This document shows, piece by piece, positions 1 to 7,459 of a DNA stretch of 52,739 nt. The translations under genes and the position numbers were made by a program. Position 1 is the first letter of the stretch. Each line of letters starts with the position of its first letter. The stretch is from a virus: positions 1-52,739 of the IMG/VR virus record IMGVR_UViG_3300049489_000263; one strand, 5' to 3'. The notes beneath the pieces were generated by a model. It was given only the letters and a program-made list of their open reading frames with translations. It searched no databases and had not been told where the DNA came from.

Positions 1-86
1 GTAGGATAATCCTACACTCACGCACGGCGTCTTGACTTCTGACCACTTAAGTCCCGCCTAGCCTTGCCTGATACTTGATATCAAGA

Positions 87-134
<48 letters not shown>

Positions 135-158
135 TCTCGGATATCAGGAGTTGTGTGT

Positions 159-234
159 CCAAACCGGGCCGCGTTGTGTGGGAGTACACGATGGCTAGAT
201 TTGGGCCAAACCGGGTCGCGCTGTGCGGGAGTAC
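159..234. repeat. Pair of 29-bp direct repeats
   Basis: Copies at 159-187 and 206-234 differ at three positions. Both begin CCAAACCGGG and end GGGAGTAC. They are part of the repeat-rich leader before the rightward mini-operon, and may be protein-binding or origin-type repeats; nothing in the sequence decides this. Confidence 0.85.
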
Positions 235-298
235 CCTAGGGCAGCGCCAGGTCGCACGGGCGTCGAACTAACACGCAAACAAACCCACCCAGGTCGAT

Positions 299-396
299 CA
301 ACTATTAACATGGGTCAGTCTCGACTCTCATCCAACTATTAACATGGGTCAGTCTCGACTCTCATCCAACTATTAACATGGGTCAGTCTCGACTCT
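299..396. repeat. Three tandem 34-bp repeats
   Basis: Units start at 299, 333 and 367 with a period of 34 bp; the third lacks its last four bases. Within the shared part the copies are identical. Each carries CTATTAACATGGGTCAG. There are no spacers between units, so this is not a CRISPR array. They lie about 230-320 bp upstream of the gene at 622, and could be iterons or repeated regulator sites. Confidence 0.9.
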
Positions 397-438
397 GGTC
401 GCCTAGCCAGGTCTCGACACAAGTCAACGTGATCGTGC

Positions 439-470
439 GTTAACTTTGCCAGGCCGATTTCAGAGTATCA
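439..470 (+). promoter_or_regulatory. Degenerate GTTAAC/palindrome promoter-like module
   Basis: GTTAACTTTG at 439-448 is followed 10 bp later by an imperfect CGATT...TATCA dyad ending at 470. This resembles the tighter modules at 11318, 25870 and 26259. It points rightward towards the gene at 622. The match is weaker than the other three, so a promoter role is only suggested. Confidence 0.35.
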
Positions 471-621
471 GGCTTGACGCCTGCGCCCCGATCGTGAGAC
501 TACGTGCATGACGCCAAAGGCCCGACTTGAGCGACCTGCCGACTGCAACGCTAGTTGCGGGCGGGCCGCCATAAGTGGCCAAGCGTTAACAAACCCGGCT
601 CAAGCCGGAAGGACGTGCACC

Positions 622-1530
622 ATGGCTCTTCGCATCACCCTCGCAGCCCGTGGCTCTGACTCCAAGGCGTACGCCTTGGCGACTCTGCTGCCCCTCGCCC
701 ACAACGTCATCCGGCGCGGCTTCGACATCTCAGAGCCGCTGACGGTCGGCGCCGACGACGGTACCGGAACCTGTCCGGTGGCCCTGGTCAAGGCACTGGT
801 CGGCGCCAACCTGACCGACAAGGGCGAGCCGAAGCCACTGCCACTGCCTGAGGCGGCCGACGGGGACCAGCTCAGGAAGCATTCCGACGAAGCGCCGACC
901 CGTGTCCCGGCCCTCGTTGCGCTGGAACGCTTGGAAAACCTGCCGGAGGAATGGGCGGAACTGACCGGCCGTGTCGTCGACGGCGCCCGGCGCACCTGCG
1001 CCGTCATCCTCGCCTACGCCCTGACCGGCCGTTGGTTCGCGCCGGCCATTGTCGAGACCGACAAGACCGGCCTTGCCGTGTCCGTGGCAAAGAACATTGC
1101 CAAGACTCTTTGCGTCCGTCAGGATTGGGAGGGTGCCGCCCGCGCCCTGGTTCTCGACACGGCCACGCCCTCGCCGCTGACGATGTCCTACGTGATGTCG
1201 GCCTTGTCGCTGACCCATGGCGCTGCGACTGCCGTCAAGGACGCTGTGATCCTGCTGCGCCGCTTCCCGGCCGTGAAGATCGTCGGGATGAAGGTGTCCA
1301 AAGAGTGGCGCGCCGGACTCGTCATGGCGAAGAATGCGCCGGACGAGACGGAAGCACAGCGCATCATTGACGCCATCGTCACGGAAGGCGGGAAGGATGT
1401 CACGCTCGCCAAGGTGGCGGATTTCCTCGCCGAGCAACCCGGCGCGTTTGCGAAGCGCATGGTGGACGCGCTGGCCACGGACAATTGGGAGGAGATCAAA
1501 TCGGCCTTGTCCAGCGTTTGCAAGGCCTGA
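622..1530 (+). CDS. Possible divergent ParB-like protein, function unknown
   Basis: This is a 302-residue protein. The ATG at 622 is chosen because GGAAGGA lies about 9 bases upstream; the frame is open further upstream but without a good ribosome site. Residues 120-124 (DGARR) followed by an Asn at 158 in an Ala-rich helix resemble the ParB/sulfiredoxin nucleotide pocket and following N-box. The same spacing is seen in the clear ParB-like protein at 24810-25793 (DGLHR at 64, Asn at 100). The rest, mainly helical, is unlike anything I recognise. Codons are very GC-rich compared with the leftward genes. It is the first gene of a rightward operon that ends at the 2188 hairpin. The ParB reading is tentative; it could be an unrelated phage protein. 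Confidence 0.8.
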   Translation: MALRITLAARGSDSKAYALATLLPLAHNVIRRGFDISEPLTVGADDGTGTCPVALVKALVGANLTDKGEPKPLPLPEAADGDQLRKHSDEAPTRVPALVALERLENLPEEWAELTGRVVDGARRTCAVILAYALTGRWFAPAIVETDKTGLAVSVAKNIAKTLCVRQDWEGAARALVLDTATPSPLTMSYVMSALSLTHGAATAVKDAVILLRRFPAVKIVGMKVSKEWRAGLVMAKNAPDETEAQRIIDAIVTEGGKDVTLAKVADFLAEQPGAFAKRMVDALATDNWEEIKSALSSVCKA

Positions 1531-1539
1531 TCGGACTAC

Positions 1540-1597
1540 GGCAAGGGCCATCGGCCCTTGCCAATGGGCCGCTAGACAACCTCTAGCGGCCCATTGG
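1540..1597 (+). terminator. Two back-to-back perfect hairpins after the 622 gene
   Basis: The first hairpin has a 10-bp stem (1540-1549 with 1553-1562, loop ATC). The second has a 16-bp stem (1561-1576 with 1582-1597, loop CAACC). They share two bases. No T-run follows either one, so they may be an attenuator, an RNase barrier or a transcript stabiliser rather than a simple terminator. The Shine-Dalgarno site of the next gene starts about 14 bases later. Confidence 0.6.
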
Positions 1598-1623
1598 CAC
1601 TAACGCCAACGAGGAGTCAAACC

Positions 1624-1872
1624 ATGAACCTACAAATCGCGCTCCCAGGCATGAACCTGTCCGGTATAGGCTCCCTCCGCCTGGGCCATGCACCGGCCGA
1701 TGCTGGCTTGCTTGTGTTGGACCACGTCCGTGTCCTGCGGAATGACATGCTGGACGCTTTGAAGTCCGGCGCTGATTCCCGTACCATCGGTGCCCTGGCG
1801 CGCCGACTGGCCCAGACGAATCACCTGGCGGCGAAGTGCATGCGTATTGCGGGACCTATCCAATGGTCCTAG
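1624..1872 (+). CDS. Small hypothetical protein
   Basis: 82 residues. The ATG at 1624 has GAGGAG 8 bases upstream and follows the double hairpin at 1540-1597. The protein has a hydrophobic N-terminal third (LPGMNLSGIGSLRLG) and a helical C-terminal half rich in Ala, Arg and Leu. I do not recognise a family. GC-rich codons match the 622 gene. Its stop overlaps the start of the next gene, so the two are probably translated together. Confidence 0.7.
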   Translation: MNLQIALPGMNLSGIGSLRLGHAPADAGLLVLDHVRVLRNDMLDALKSGADSRTIGALARRLAQTNHLAAKCMRIAGPIQWS

Positions 1873-2051
1873 AAGCACTGTTGCAAACCGGACCTGGCCT
1901 GTTCCAAACCGTGACGCTAAGCGTCCCGGGCCGGCTGGCCGTCGAGCGGATACGGCTGATTTTGAGGCCGCAAGGTGAGATTCTGGAATTGATACACGTA
2001 CCACACGAACACACCCGGACCATAGGGCACAAGAGAGGACCAGGATCCTAA
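1863..2051 (+). CDS. Small hypothetical protein
   Basis: 62 residues. The ATG at 1863 overlaps the stop of the preceding gene by 10 bases, which suggests translational coupling. The centre alternates polar and hydrophobic residues (VTLSVPGRLAVERIRLILRP) as in short beta strands, and the C-terminus is basic (GHKRGPGS). No family recognised. Confidence 0.55.
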   Translation: MVLEALLQTGPGLFQTVTLSVPGRLAVERIRLILRPQGEILELIHVPHEHTRTIGHKRGPGS

Positions 2052-2170
2052 CACTAGCCTATGATATCCTGGACGCGAAGCAGCCATCTGTACTCCTGGC
2101 GCACAGCATCAAGCGGTTGAACGAAGCCCAGCGCGAGGAACTGATGCTGCGTCGAGTACTTCCGGTCTGA
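2045..2170 (+). CDS. Possible small gene lacking a standard start codon
   Basis: The frame is open from 1979 to the TGA at 2168-2170. It encodes a convincing amphipathic helical peptide (with AYDILDAKQ, SIKRLNEAQREEL and LRRVLPV) but has no ATG, GTG or TTG. An ATC at 2045 follows GAGAGGA by about 6 bases and could start it. A -1 frameshift out of the preceding gene would also reach it, but no good slippery site is visible. The stop overlaps a perfect copy of the dispersed palindrome (2168-2182), and the operon terminator follows. Confidence 0.3.
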   Translation: MLTLAYDILDAKQPSVLLAHSIKRLNEAQREELMLRRVLPV

Positions 2171-2187
2171 TATCGAGTATCAAACCT

Positions 2188-2226
2188 AAAATACCCTCTT
2201 GAGCAATGCTCAAGAGGGTATTTTAT
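2188..2226 (+). terminator. Strong rho-independent terminator
   Basis: A perfect stem of about 17 bp (AAAATACCCTCTTGAGC paired with its complement) with loop AAT is followed by TTTTATT. The A-run on the left arm means it should work in both directions. It closes the rightward mini-operon 622-2170. Confidence 0.9.
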
Positions 2227-2252
2227 TGACCTTCGCTGGGCTGTGCACTGCC

Positions 2253-2373
2253 TGATACCTGAAATCACCCTCGCCGGGCTACCTGGCGAGGGTTCTTTGC
2301 GTCCATTTGGCTAGCTGATACCCGAAATCACCTCGGCGGGCTGCCCGACAAGTGTTCTTTGCGTCCATTTGGC
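2253..2373. repeat. Tandem 60-bp duplication carrying palindrome and terminator hairpin
   Basis: Two diverged units start at 2253 and 2316, period 63. Each holds a one-mismatch palindrome (TGATA...AATCA), a GC hairpin and TTCTTTGCGTCCATTTGG. In the first unit the hairpin is a clean terminator: ACCCTCGCC (2267-2275) pairs with GGCGAGGGT (2285-2293), followed by TTCTTT. In the second unit the stem is partly degraded. Confidence 0.8.
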
Positions 2374-2457
2374 CTGATTTGGGCCATTTGGAGACATTAA
2401 ACCCAGGGGTTGGTGATTTTGGGTATCAAATGGCAGTCGGGTGGAGCCAACACGCCC

Positions 2458-2502
2458 GACCCAAGAGCCATTGACCCAAGAGCCATTGACCCAAGAGCCA
2501 TC
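2458..2502. repeat. Three tandem 15-bp repeats
   Basis: GACCCAAGAGCCATT is repeated three times (2458, 2473, 2488; the last copy ends in C). This lies in noncoding DNA; the peptides encoded on either strand are short repeats without start signals. Confidence 0.9.
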
Positions 2503-2531
2503 GAGCAAATGCCTGGCAGATATCTAGTATC

Positions 2532-2560
2532 ATGTCCACACGGGCAATGTCCACACGGGC
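2532..2560. repeat. Two tandem 15-bp-period repeats
   Basis: ATGTCCACACGGGC occurs at 2532-2545 and 2547-2560, directly after a one-mismatch copy of the dispersed palindrome (2518-2532). The same 15-bp period is used by the triplet at 2458. Confidence 0.85.
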
Positions 2561-3243
2561 CAGGACAAATGTCTAGTAGGCAGAACAAATGCACTACATC
2601 CCATGACTGACACTTATTGTCACCACTAGACCGCTACCCTATACGTGCTGCATGGACAAATCTTCAAAAACACGGAATCATCACGTACAGCCCGTTTCTC
2701 CCGGACCATGCAATGCCATGTCCGGCCGATTATCCTGGCCCTGCGTCGGGGTAATGCCACCTCTCCATGTCTTCGCAACCTCCACCCGAGTCCCGGCACC
2801 CACTGGATGATTAGTCCCCACGTCGCAGGCCCAGAATACCGTGCAAGTCCAATGCCTCACAAGACTTGGACCGTCTGGAGCATTCTGGATCTTTCAAAAG
2901 TCATAAATCCTTGCCACCACTAGACTTGGACCGTCTGGAGCATTTTCCATCCCAACCTTGCACCAGTATTTAAAAACCATAAAAATTTCCATATCGCACA
3001 CATAAAAATCATCAATCCATCAAATCATTTAATAGAGGGACCCAAGATATGCTCTTTACTGGACTTACAACTTCTGGACGGATTCTTGCCCTCTAGATCG
3101 AATGCTCAATCCATCCAACCCTAGTTCTGGCAAGGGCTTACGTCAAATGGACCTGTCGCGTGCCCCGAGTACTAGGGCTGCTAGTAGGTGTGCATCCCCA
3201 AACCACCATCACAGGCCACAAATGCCCAGCAGCCCACGAAACA
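2561..3243. other. Noncoding, AT-richer segment with direct repeats
   Basis: No gene with a credible start or ribosome site was found. A 23-bp direct repeat (beginning AGACTTGGACCGTC) lies at 2862-2884 and 2922-2944. The stretch 2950-3045 is AT-rich. The words CTGGACGGATT, GGAGCATTCTGGA and ATCATCAATCCATC recur in the divergent regulatory region at 25980-26220. A shared origin or control function is possible. Confidence 0.5.
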
Positions 3244-3278
3244 AGCCCGCCCAGCCAAGAAACCTGGCTGGGCGGGCT
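3244..3278 (-). terminator. Terminator for the leftward early region
   Basis: A perfect 14-bp GC-rich stem (3244-3257 with 3265-3278) has loop AGAAACC. On the minus strand a weak TTGTTTCG follows. It lies about 180 bp beyond the last leftward gene (stop at 3457) and fits the end of that transcript. 3279-3456 holds no gene I can support. Confidence 0.7.
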
Positions 3279-3456
3279 AGGGCACACTAACTGCTATAGG
3301 AGCTAGGCGAGGCTGTTCTGCCCTAGTAATATAACTCCTGTCCTAGCAAGCACTTACGTCAGGCACCACTTCTAAGGCATCAAATCATGCCTAAGCCGTG
3401 CAGCTACAGCACTAACGGATGCTAAGATTCGCGGTATCAGGCGCCCGAGCCTGCAA

Positions 3457-4143
3457 TCACATCACACGACCATACGCCGGGTCCACTGGCAGCTCCCATT
3501 CCCACAGCCGTGTATATCGCTCAATCAGCCCAGATAGGTCGCTCACCATCCGCCGCTTATACAACACACTCTCCACCGCGACCCCATCGCAACACAGCAT
3601 CAGGTCAACCATCAGCCACACCGCGCCCTCCAATGCCCCGTAGGTCTCGAGCTGGAGATCGAATCCACCCAACCCGGTGCCCGGAACATCGCTAACCTTC
3701 CCCGATGACCGGTACACATACCCATCCTTGGGGTAGGGCCGCTTCTTGGCCATGAAGCCCGATAGCTTGGCGTCGACGACGACCACCGAACCATCCGCAT
3801 CCCGCGCTAAGAGGTCGTACTTGCCCACGACGGGCACCCCACCCAGCAATCGCGGCTCAGGGTTGTCCTGGACGGTAACACCAGTCCACTTCACGACCGC
3901 AGCAGGCAACACCGACCACTTCCGCCAGTACTCCAACACTCCTTGATATCGTGTATCAGGGGCCGAGGAATCTCCCGACAGAGCGTTCTTCCACACCAAA
4001 TCCCAATCCCGGCCAGCCAACATGGCCGGCGTCGGTGGCATCCGCTCCTTCAGAATATATTGCCGGTACCAATCACCTGGATCCTCCTCCCAGCGCGATA
4101 GCGACGACGGAGACAGGTACGCTAATTTGTCCTTAACCTTCAT
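3457..4143 (-). CDS. RecB/Cas4-like PD-(D/E)XK nuclease
   Basis: 228 residues. The start at 4143 has CGAGGAG 6 bases upstream. The N-terminus has the Ser-Arg-Trp pattern of RecB-family nucleases (SPSSLSRWEEDP followed by a YRQY segment). The core carries GKYDLLARDADG, then VVVVDAKLSG, the G-x-D ... D-x-K metal-binding signature, and a later QLETYGAL helix matching the Gln/Tyr motif of PDDEXK_1 proteins. It is expected to cut or trim DNA ends in replication, recombination or host DNA breakdown. It is the last gene of the leftward run, next to the ligase, which suits a repair/recombination role. Confidence 0.85.
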   Translation of the reverse strand: MKVKDKLAYLSPSSLSRWEEDPGDWYRQYILKERMPPTPAMLAGRDWDLVWKNALSGDSSAPDTRYQGVLEYWRKWSVLPAAVVKWTGVTVQDNPEPRLLGGVPVVGKYDLLARDADGSVVVVDAKLSGFMAKKRPYPKDGYVYRSSGKVSDVPGTGLGGFDLQLETYGALEGAVWLMVDLMLCCDGVAVESVLYKRRMVSDLSGLIERYTRLWEWELPVDPAYGRVM

Positions 4144-4176
4144 GCAAGCTCCTCGGAGCAAAGGTGAATCGTCCAA

Positions 4177-4920
4177 TCACAGCACACCCAATAGCCGTGG
4201 CTCAACCCGTGCCCCGCCCACCTGCCTGAACCCCACTAGCACGCGGGATCCTACCCAATCAGAGCGTCGGCGGGCTGTATCATCTAGCCCCGTCCCGACC
4301 GTGATGCTCGGACCCGAGTCGAACCTAACCGTCAATGACCCAACCATCCCGACCAGGCGACCCTCCCCCGCATTAGTCCCCACCACGACGCCTTCCTCGC
4401 TATCCGTGGCCTTGATCTTGAGTATCCACCTTCCCCGGCCCGGCCTATAAATCCCATCGTCACGCAGGATCACGCCCTCTCCCCCACGCGCCACAACAGA
4501 GGCGTACAAACGTTCCACGACCACGCGATCGCCAGGCATCACGACCCTCTCCTGTGGCACCACTCCTGGATGCAGAGATATCGCCCTAAGCCGCTCACTG
4601 AATCCACCCCTGTGCAGCGGAGCATCGAACACCCTATATTGTATCTGGTCCCACCGGCTATCCGGCCGCTGGCGCTTGGTGATACTGAGTATCGAGTGCA
4701 ACGTCAAGCCGGGTGCCCATAGTTCCCCATCGAGCCCGTAAGGGGCGGACGGGATCCACTTATCTATCCACCACGCGGGCGCCGCGATCTTATTACCCAG
4801 GCGCGACCACAACGTTCCATCCCACAAGGCACGCATCCCATCCAGCTTCTCTGACACCCACCACACCCCCGAGGTGGGCCACCGGTCCTTCATATCTTGC
4901 CCTAATGTTGGTACAATCAC
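4177..4920 (-). CDS. ATP-dependent DNA ligase (minimal type)
   Basis: 247 residues. The GTG at 4920 overlaps the previous stop (GTGA) and has AGGAGG 8 bases upstream. The adenylation motif is KLDGMR, with Lys as the AMP acceptor. LDGELW, YRVFDAP, GGEGVILRDD and ILKIKA follow in the order of nucleotidyltransferase motifs I, III, IIIa, IV and V. The C-terminal half has OB-fold-like strands ending in VGFRQVGG. It should seal nicks in phage DNA. The length fits the smallest ligases, without an extra DNA-binding domain. It is followed 33 bp later by a nuclease gene. Confidence 0.92.
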   Translation of the reverse strand: MIVPTLGQDMKDRWPTSGVWWVSEKLDGMRALWDGTLWSRLGNKIAAPAWWIDKWIPSAPYGLDGELWAPGLTLHSILSITKRQRPDSRWDQIQYRVFDAPLHRGGFSERLRAISLHPGVVPQERVVMPGDRVVVERLYASVVARGGEGVILRDDGIYRPGRGRWILKIKATDSEEGVVVGTNAGEGRLVGMVGSLTVRFDSGPSITVGTGLDDTARRRSDWVGSRVLVGFRQVGGARVEPRLLGVL

Positions 4921-5378
4921 AGACCGATCCTCCTGGCCCGTCGGGCCAATGCGGCACCACATAAGGATATGGTACCTGGTGACACCCCTAGGCGAACCGC
5001 AACCTCACCATCAGTGAGCCCTTCCAAGCGTCCGGCCACGAGTGCTGCCTCGCGCCCAGTCAGCTGCAACACTCCAAGGATCGAGTCCGTATCGTCCAAG
5101 CCCATTCCGTCCGGCGCTGGCACGTCACACAGTACTTGCCGACCCGTCCGACGCAGCCAATCCAGCCCAACACCGCGCATCGTGACGGCTACATACCGGG
5201 CGGATATGGGACCAGGCCGGCCATCTAGGCGCTCCATGGCGATATCGAACATCACCCCAGCCACGTCAGGGTCACGACTCATACATTGGGCCATCCAATA
5301 TACGCCGCAGAGCAGCTCCTCCTGTGTCCTGGCGGACTCGACCATCCGGTTAGCCTCAGAGAGGCTTGGTGTGCCCAT
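4917..5378 (-). CDS. HTH protein resembling sigma-70 region 4 or LuxR
   Basis: 153 residues. The ATG at 5378 lies inside the end of the upstream gene (overlap 23 bases). The last 50 residues form a recognisable helix-turn-helix: LTGREAALVAGRLEGLTDGE, then VAVRLGVSPGTISLCGAALA. This pattern is common to sigma-70 region 4 and LuxR-type regulators. The N-terminal 100 residues are helical, and I see no clear sigma region 2. It may redirect transcription as a small phage sigma-like factor or be a regulator; the sequence does not decide. It is coupled to the downstream ligase by a GTGA overlap. Confidence 0.75.
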   Translation of the reverse strand: MGTPSLSEANRMVESARTQEELLCGVYWMAQCMSRDPDVAGVMFDIAMERLDGRPGPISARYVAVTMRGVGLDWLRRTGRQVLCDVPAPDGMGLDDTDSILGVLQLTGREAALVAGRLEGLTDGEVAVRLGVSPGTISLCGAALARRARRIGL

Positions 5379-5913
5379 GATAGTGGACCCCAAAGGCCGA
5401 GCCTAACTCAGCCGCACGGTGTGATGTGTTGTATCGTTGGTCGAGTAGCAGGCCGTCCAACTGATAGAACGCCCAGGAGGCGGCGATCTCATCTCGCCAA
5501 GGTTCAGCTGGGACAAAGGTCATGGCCCACACAAATGTATCAAGGAACCGAGCCCCAACGGAGGCATCGCGCACCACGATCAGCCCTGAGTTAAGCTCCT
5601 CCCTGCCATCGAGACACTCATATCGCCGATTCCCGATATCAGCGCACATACCCACGGACAAGGTTGTAGGTACCGGGCACGGCCGTTGCATCAGGATGTC
5701 GCAGTCCATCCCCACATATCCACGAGCGCAGGCCTGGGCCTTGAGCCACCCGGCCCTGGCCAAACCCGTATAAGGACTAGCCTCCACCATCCGAGCTTGC
5801 CCACTCCAGGCCGGATCATCTGATACCAGGCACCAGTCCCAGCCGGCAACTTCCATCCCGCGGATCCAGGGCTCAACATTGAACTTGCCCCACACGACAC
5901 CAGCTACTTTCAT
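5356..5913 (-). CDS. GT-A fold glycosyltransferase, family 8-like
   Basis: 185 residues starting MKVAGVVWG at 5913. A GMDCDILMQRP segment supplies the D-x-D metal/sugar-nucleotide motif. LNSGLIVVRD matches the conserved Asn-Ser-Gly segment of GT8-like enzymes, and the C-terminus HYHGHTKPL matches their typical His-x-x-Gly-x-x-Lys-Pro end. It is shorter than cellular GT8 enzymes. Expected to transfer a sugar to phage DNA, a virion protein or a cell-surface acceptor; the acceptor cannot be told. Its 3' end overlaps the HTH gene. Confidence 0.72.
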   Translation of the reverse strand: MKVAGVVWGKFNVEPWIRGMEVAGWDWCLVSDDPAWSGQARMVEASPYTGLARAGWLKAQACARGYVGMDCDILMQRPCPVPTTLSVGMCADIGNRRYECLDGREELNSGLIVVRDASVGARFLDTFVWAMTFVPAEPWRDEIAASWAFYQLDGLLLDQRYNTSHRAAELGSAFGVHYHGHTKPL

Positions 5914-5914
5914 G

Positions 5915-6136
5915 TCAGCACCTATACAGGATATGGCGGTTGCGCGGATCCAACTCACACGTGCCAGGATTGGGCAACCCACACTTGAACGTAGGTGCGG
6001 GATCGATCTCCCAGACTGAACGGATGCCCGTAGGATGCTCCGCGTTCAAGCGGGCGGTGGTCTCCGCATCCGACAGACGAGTACAGACCGATGCAGCACA
6101 GATGCCCACGGAATAAGCGTCGAACTCGGCTACCAT
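5915..6136 (-). CDS. Small conserved phage protein with Cys and NPG motif
   Basis: 73 residues. The pattern CTRLSDAETTARLNAEHPTG, then W, a GLPNPGTCEL motif and a terminal RHILYRC resembles a family of small proteins common in actinobacteriophages whose function is not known to me. Three or four Cys and a His could bind metal. Its stop is two bases from the glycosyltransferase start. Confidence 0.75.
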   Translation of the reverse strand: MVAEFDAYSVGICAASVCTRLSDAETTARLNAEHPTGIRSVWEIDPAPTFKCGLPNPGTCELDPRNRHILYRC

Positions 6137-6366
6137 GACTCACCCCGCCCAGGACGCGGAACCTCAATAGGAGGGAACCGTCGAGCCAACCACTCCTCGT
6201 GGAGGCCACGATAATGCTCCATCCGCTCAGCGGGTATCCGAGCCCGGACCCGCCCATCTGGGTTCACGATATCAGTGCAGCCACGTGTGGCGGCGATGCC
6301 CAGGATCACATCCCGGCCGAACGGCCAAGCGCGGGCTTCAGTGCGTGAGAGTATGTATTCAGACAT
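6130..6366 (-). CDS. Small hypothetical protein
   Basis: 78 residues, overlapping both neighbours by 7-8 bases. Basic, with a central IPAERMEHYRGLHEEWLARR helix and a Pro-rich end (PPIEVPRPGRG). No family recognised. Confidence 0.65.
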   Translation of the reverse strand: MSEYILSRTEARAWPFGRDVILGIAATRGCTDIVNPDGRVRARIPAERMEHYRGLHEEWLARRFPPIEVPRPGRGESW

Positions 6367-6946
6367 GAGTGGCTCCTAAGTCCCAAGGTTTCATGAGGCG
6401 TTCCTGGTCCGCGATGTTGCGGATCAGCGACTGTACGACCGACTTCGGAACTGGTAGGCAGTACCGGTCCCAGGGTACCGCACTGGAGGTGAGCCAGTCC
6501 TCGATACTAAAGGTCTGGCACCCCACAGACACGACACCAGGACTAATCAACCAAGCTGTCCATACCAGGCACGACGCCGCGATCGACGACCCAACCAGCA
6601 CGCACGGTCCATGAACCTTGTGGCCTGGTTGCACGGTACCGCGTATCGTGCAGCCTCTAGCCACACCATGCACGCTGCCGCCTTCAACAACAGCTTCTGA
6701 GACCTCGCCCGATACGTGGCCGCCCTCGACGGTGCTCTTATAGACTAGGCCAGAGATCCGGCCAGAGACCTTGGAGTATTCGACACATCCACTAATGTAG
6801 GAGCCTGCTCCAATCGTCGAACGATAGACCATTCCAGTGATCGTCACAGCCTTGCCGATATTGGAATCACCAGTCACTCGGCCGCCTTCTGGCGTCAGGT
6901 ACATCCCAGGATTGACCCGCTTGTAGCCCATGCGTCTAGCTAACAC
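6359..6946 (-). CDS. Left-handed beta-helix-like repeat protein
   Basis: 195 residues. The GTG start at 6946 has GGAGGTGACAC upstream. Residues 20-115 are a regular series of short turns rich in Gly, Val, Ser and Thr (VTGDSNIGKAVTITGMVYRS, STIGAGSYISG, STVEGGHVSGEVSEAVVEGG). This is typical of parallel beta-helices of the hexapeptide-transferase or polymorphic-repeat type. The C-terminal 70 residues are globular (CQTFSIEDWL). Similar phage proteins are often annotated as acyltransferase-like or beta-helix proteins; no catalytic residue can be assigned. Start and stop overlap both neighbours. Confidence 0.72.
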   Translation of the reverse strand: MLARRMGYKRVNPGMYLTPEGGRVTGDSNIGKAVTITGMVYRSTIGAGSYISGCVEYSKVSGRISGLVYKSTVEGGHVSGEVSEAVVEGGSVHGVARGCTIRGTVQPGHKVHGPCVLVGSSIAASCLVWTAWLISPGVVSVGCQTFSIEDWLTSSAVPWDRYCLPVPKSVVQSLIRNIADQERLMKPWDLGATHV

Positions 6947-7148
6947 GTGTCACCTCCACGACGCAAGTATTGCGCTCGTCGAACGTGCACTCGGCGTGCA
7001 CACGCCCACCATGTTCGAGGGCCTCGATTACAGCCCATGCCCGTGGGCTGAACCGTCCAGACAGCGCGTTGGCTGATACAGGTGCACCCAACGGCCAGTC
7101 CCCTCGAATCGCTTTGTCCTTGTCGGATGAGGGTGTGATGAGATACAT
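6936..7148 (-). CDS. Small hypothetical protein
   Basis: 70 residues. The ATG at 7148 has GGGGAGA 7 bases upstream. It is a compact alpha/beta-looking protein (SPRAWAVIEALEHGGRVHAE, CTFDERNTCVVEV). The downstream GTG start lies inside its last codons. Two hairpins occupy the 86-bp gap upstream. Confidence 0.65.
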   Translation of the reverse strand: MYLITPSSDKDKAIRGDWPLGAPVSANALSGRFSPRAWAVIEALEHGGRVHAECTFDERNTCVVEVTRVS

Positions 7149-7165
7149 GATAGTCTCCCCGGTAA

Positions 7166-7216
7166 GTATGGGCCTAACCATACTGACTCGGCTGGACGGG
7201 GTACAAGTACCCCGTC
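7166..7216 (-). promoter_or_regulatory. Two inverted repeats before the 7148 start
   Basis: A 22-bp dyad at 7195-7216 (GACGGGGTAC-AA-GTACCCCGTC) is followed on the minus strand by a 7-bp stem at 7166-7185 (AGTATGG/CCATACT). The second ends about 10 bases before the Shine-Dalgarno site. No T-run follows either, so an operator or 5' UTR structure is more likely than a terminator. Confidence 0.5.
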
Positions 7217-7234
7217 GGGTCGTGTCAGCTTCTC

Positions 7235-7459
7235 TTAGTCGTCCAAAGTCTCGACACGCTCGTATTGGATGTTGCCTAGATCGTCCTTCCAGATTATGTG
7301 TGTCTGGAAGTTGCCACCATCCCATATGTCAACCAGGCGCTTGACGTTAGGCACCCAATCCACAGCCTGTATGAGCGCGTGGTAAGCGGCGCGTTCAGCA
7401 TTCTCTGCTTCGACACGCTTGCGTTGGGCCTGGATCCAGGTTCTGATGAGGTCTTTCAT
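7235..7459 (-). CDS. Small hypothetical protein
   Basis: 74 residues. The ATG at 7459 has GGAGGAACC directly upstream. The N-terminal half is a charged helix (IQAQRKRVEAENAERAAYHA) and the rest is a small beta-like domain (VDIWDGGNFQTHIIWKDDLG). It overlaps the 3' end of the pyrimidine-dimer glycosylase gene by 65 bases. No family recognised. Confidence 0.65.
   Translation of the reverse strand: MKDLIRTWIQAQRKRVEAENAERAAYHALIQAVDWVPNVKRLVDIWDGGNFQTHIIWKDDLGNIQYERVETLDD

Noticed and set aside
299-396. CRISPR array
   Set aside because: The three 34-bp units are contiguous, with no spacers, and no cas-like gene is nearby.
730-1551. Long open frame antisense to the 622 gene
   Set aside because: It mirrors a GC-rich gene, where antisense frames stay open by composition; no ribosome site and no protein-like pattern.
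4917-5378. Full sigma factor
   Set aside because: Only the C-terminal helix-turn-helix is recognisable; no region 2 motif for -10 recognition is visible, so it is left as an HTH protein.
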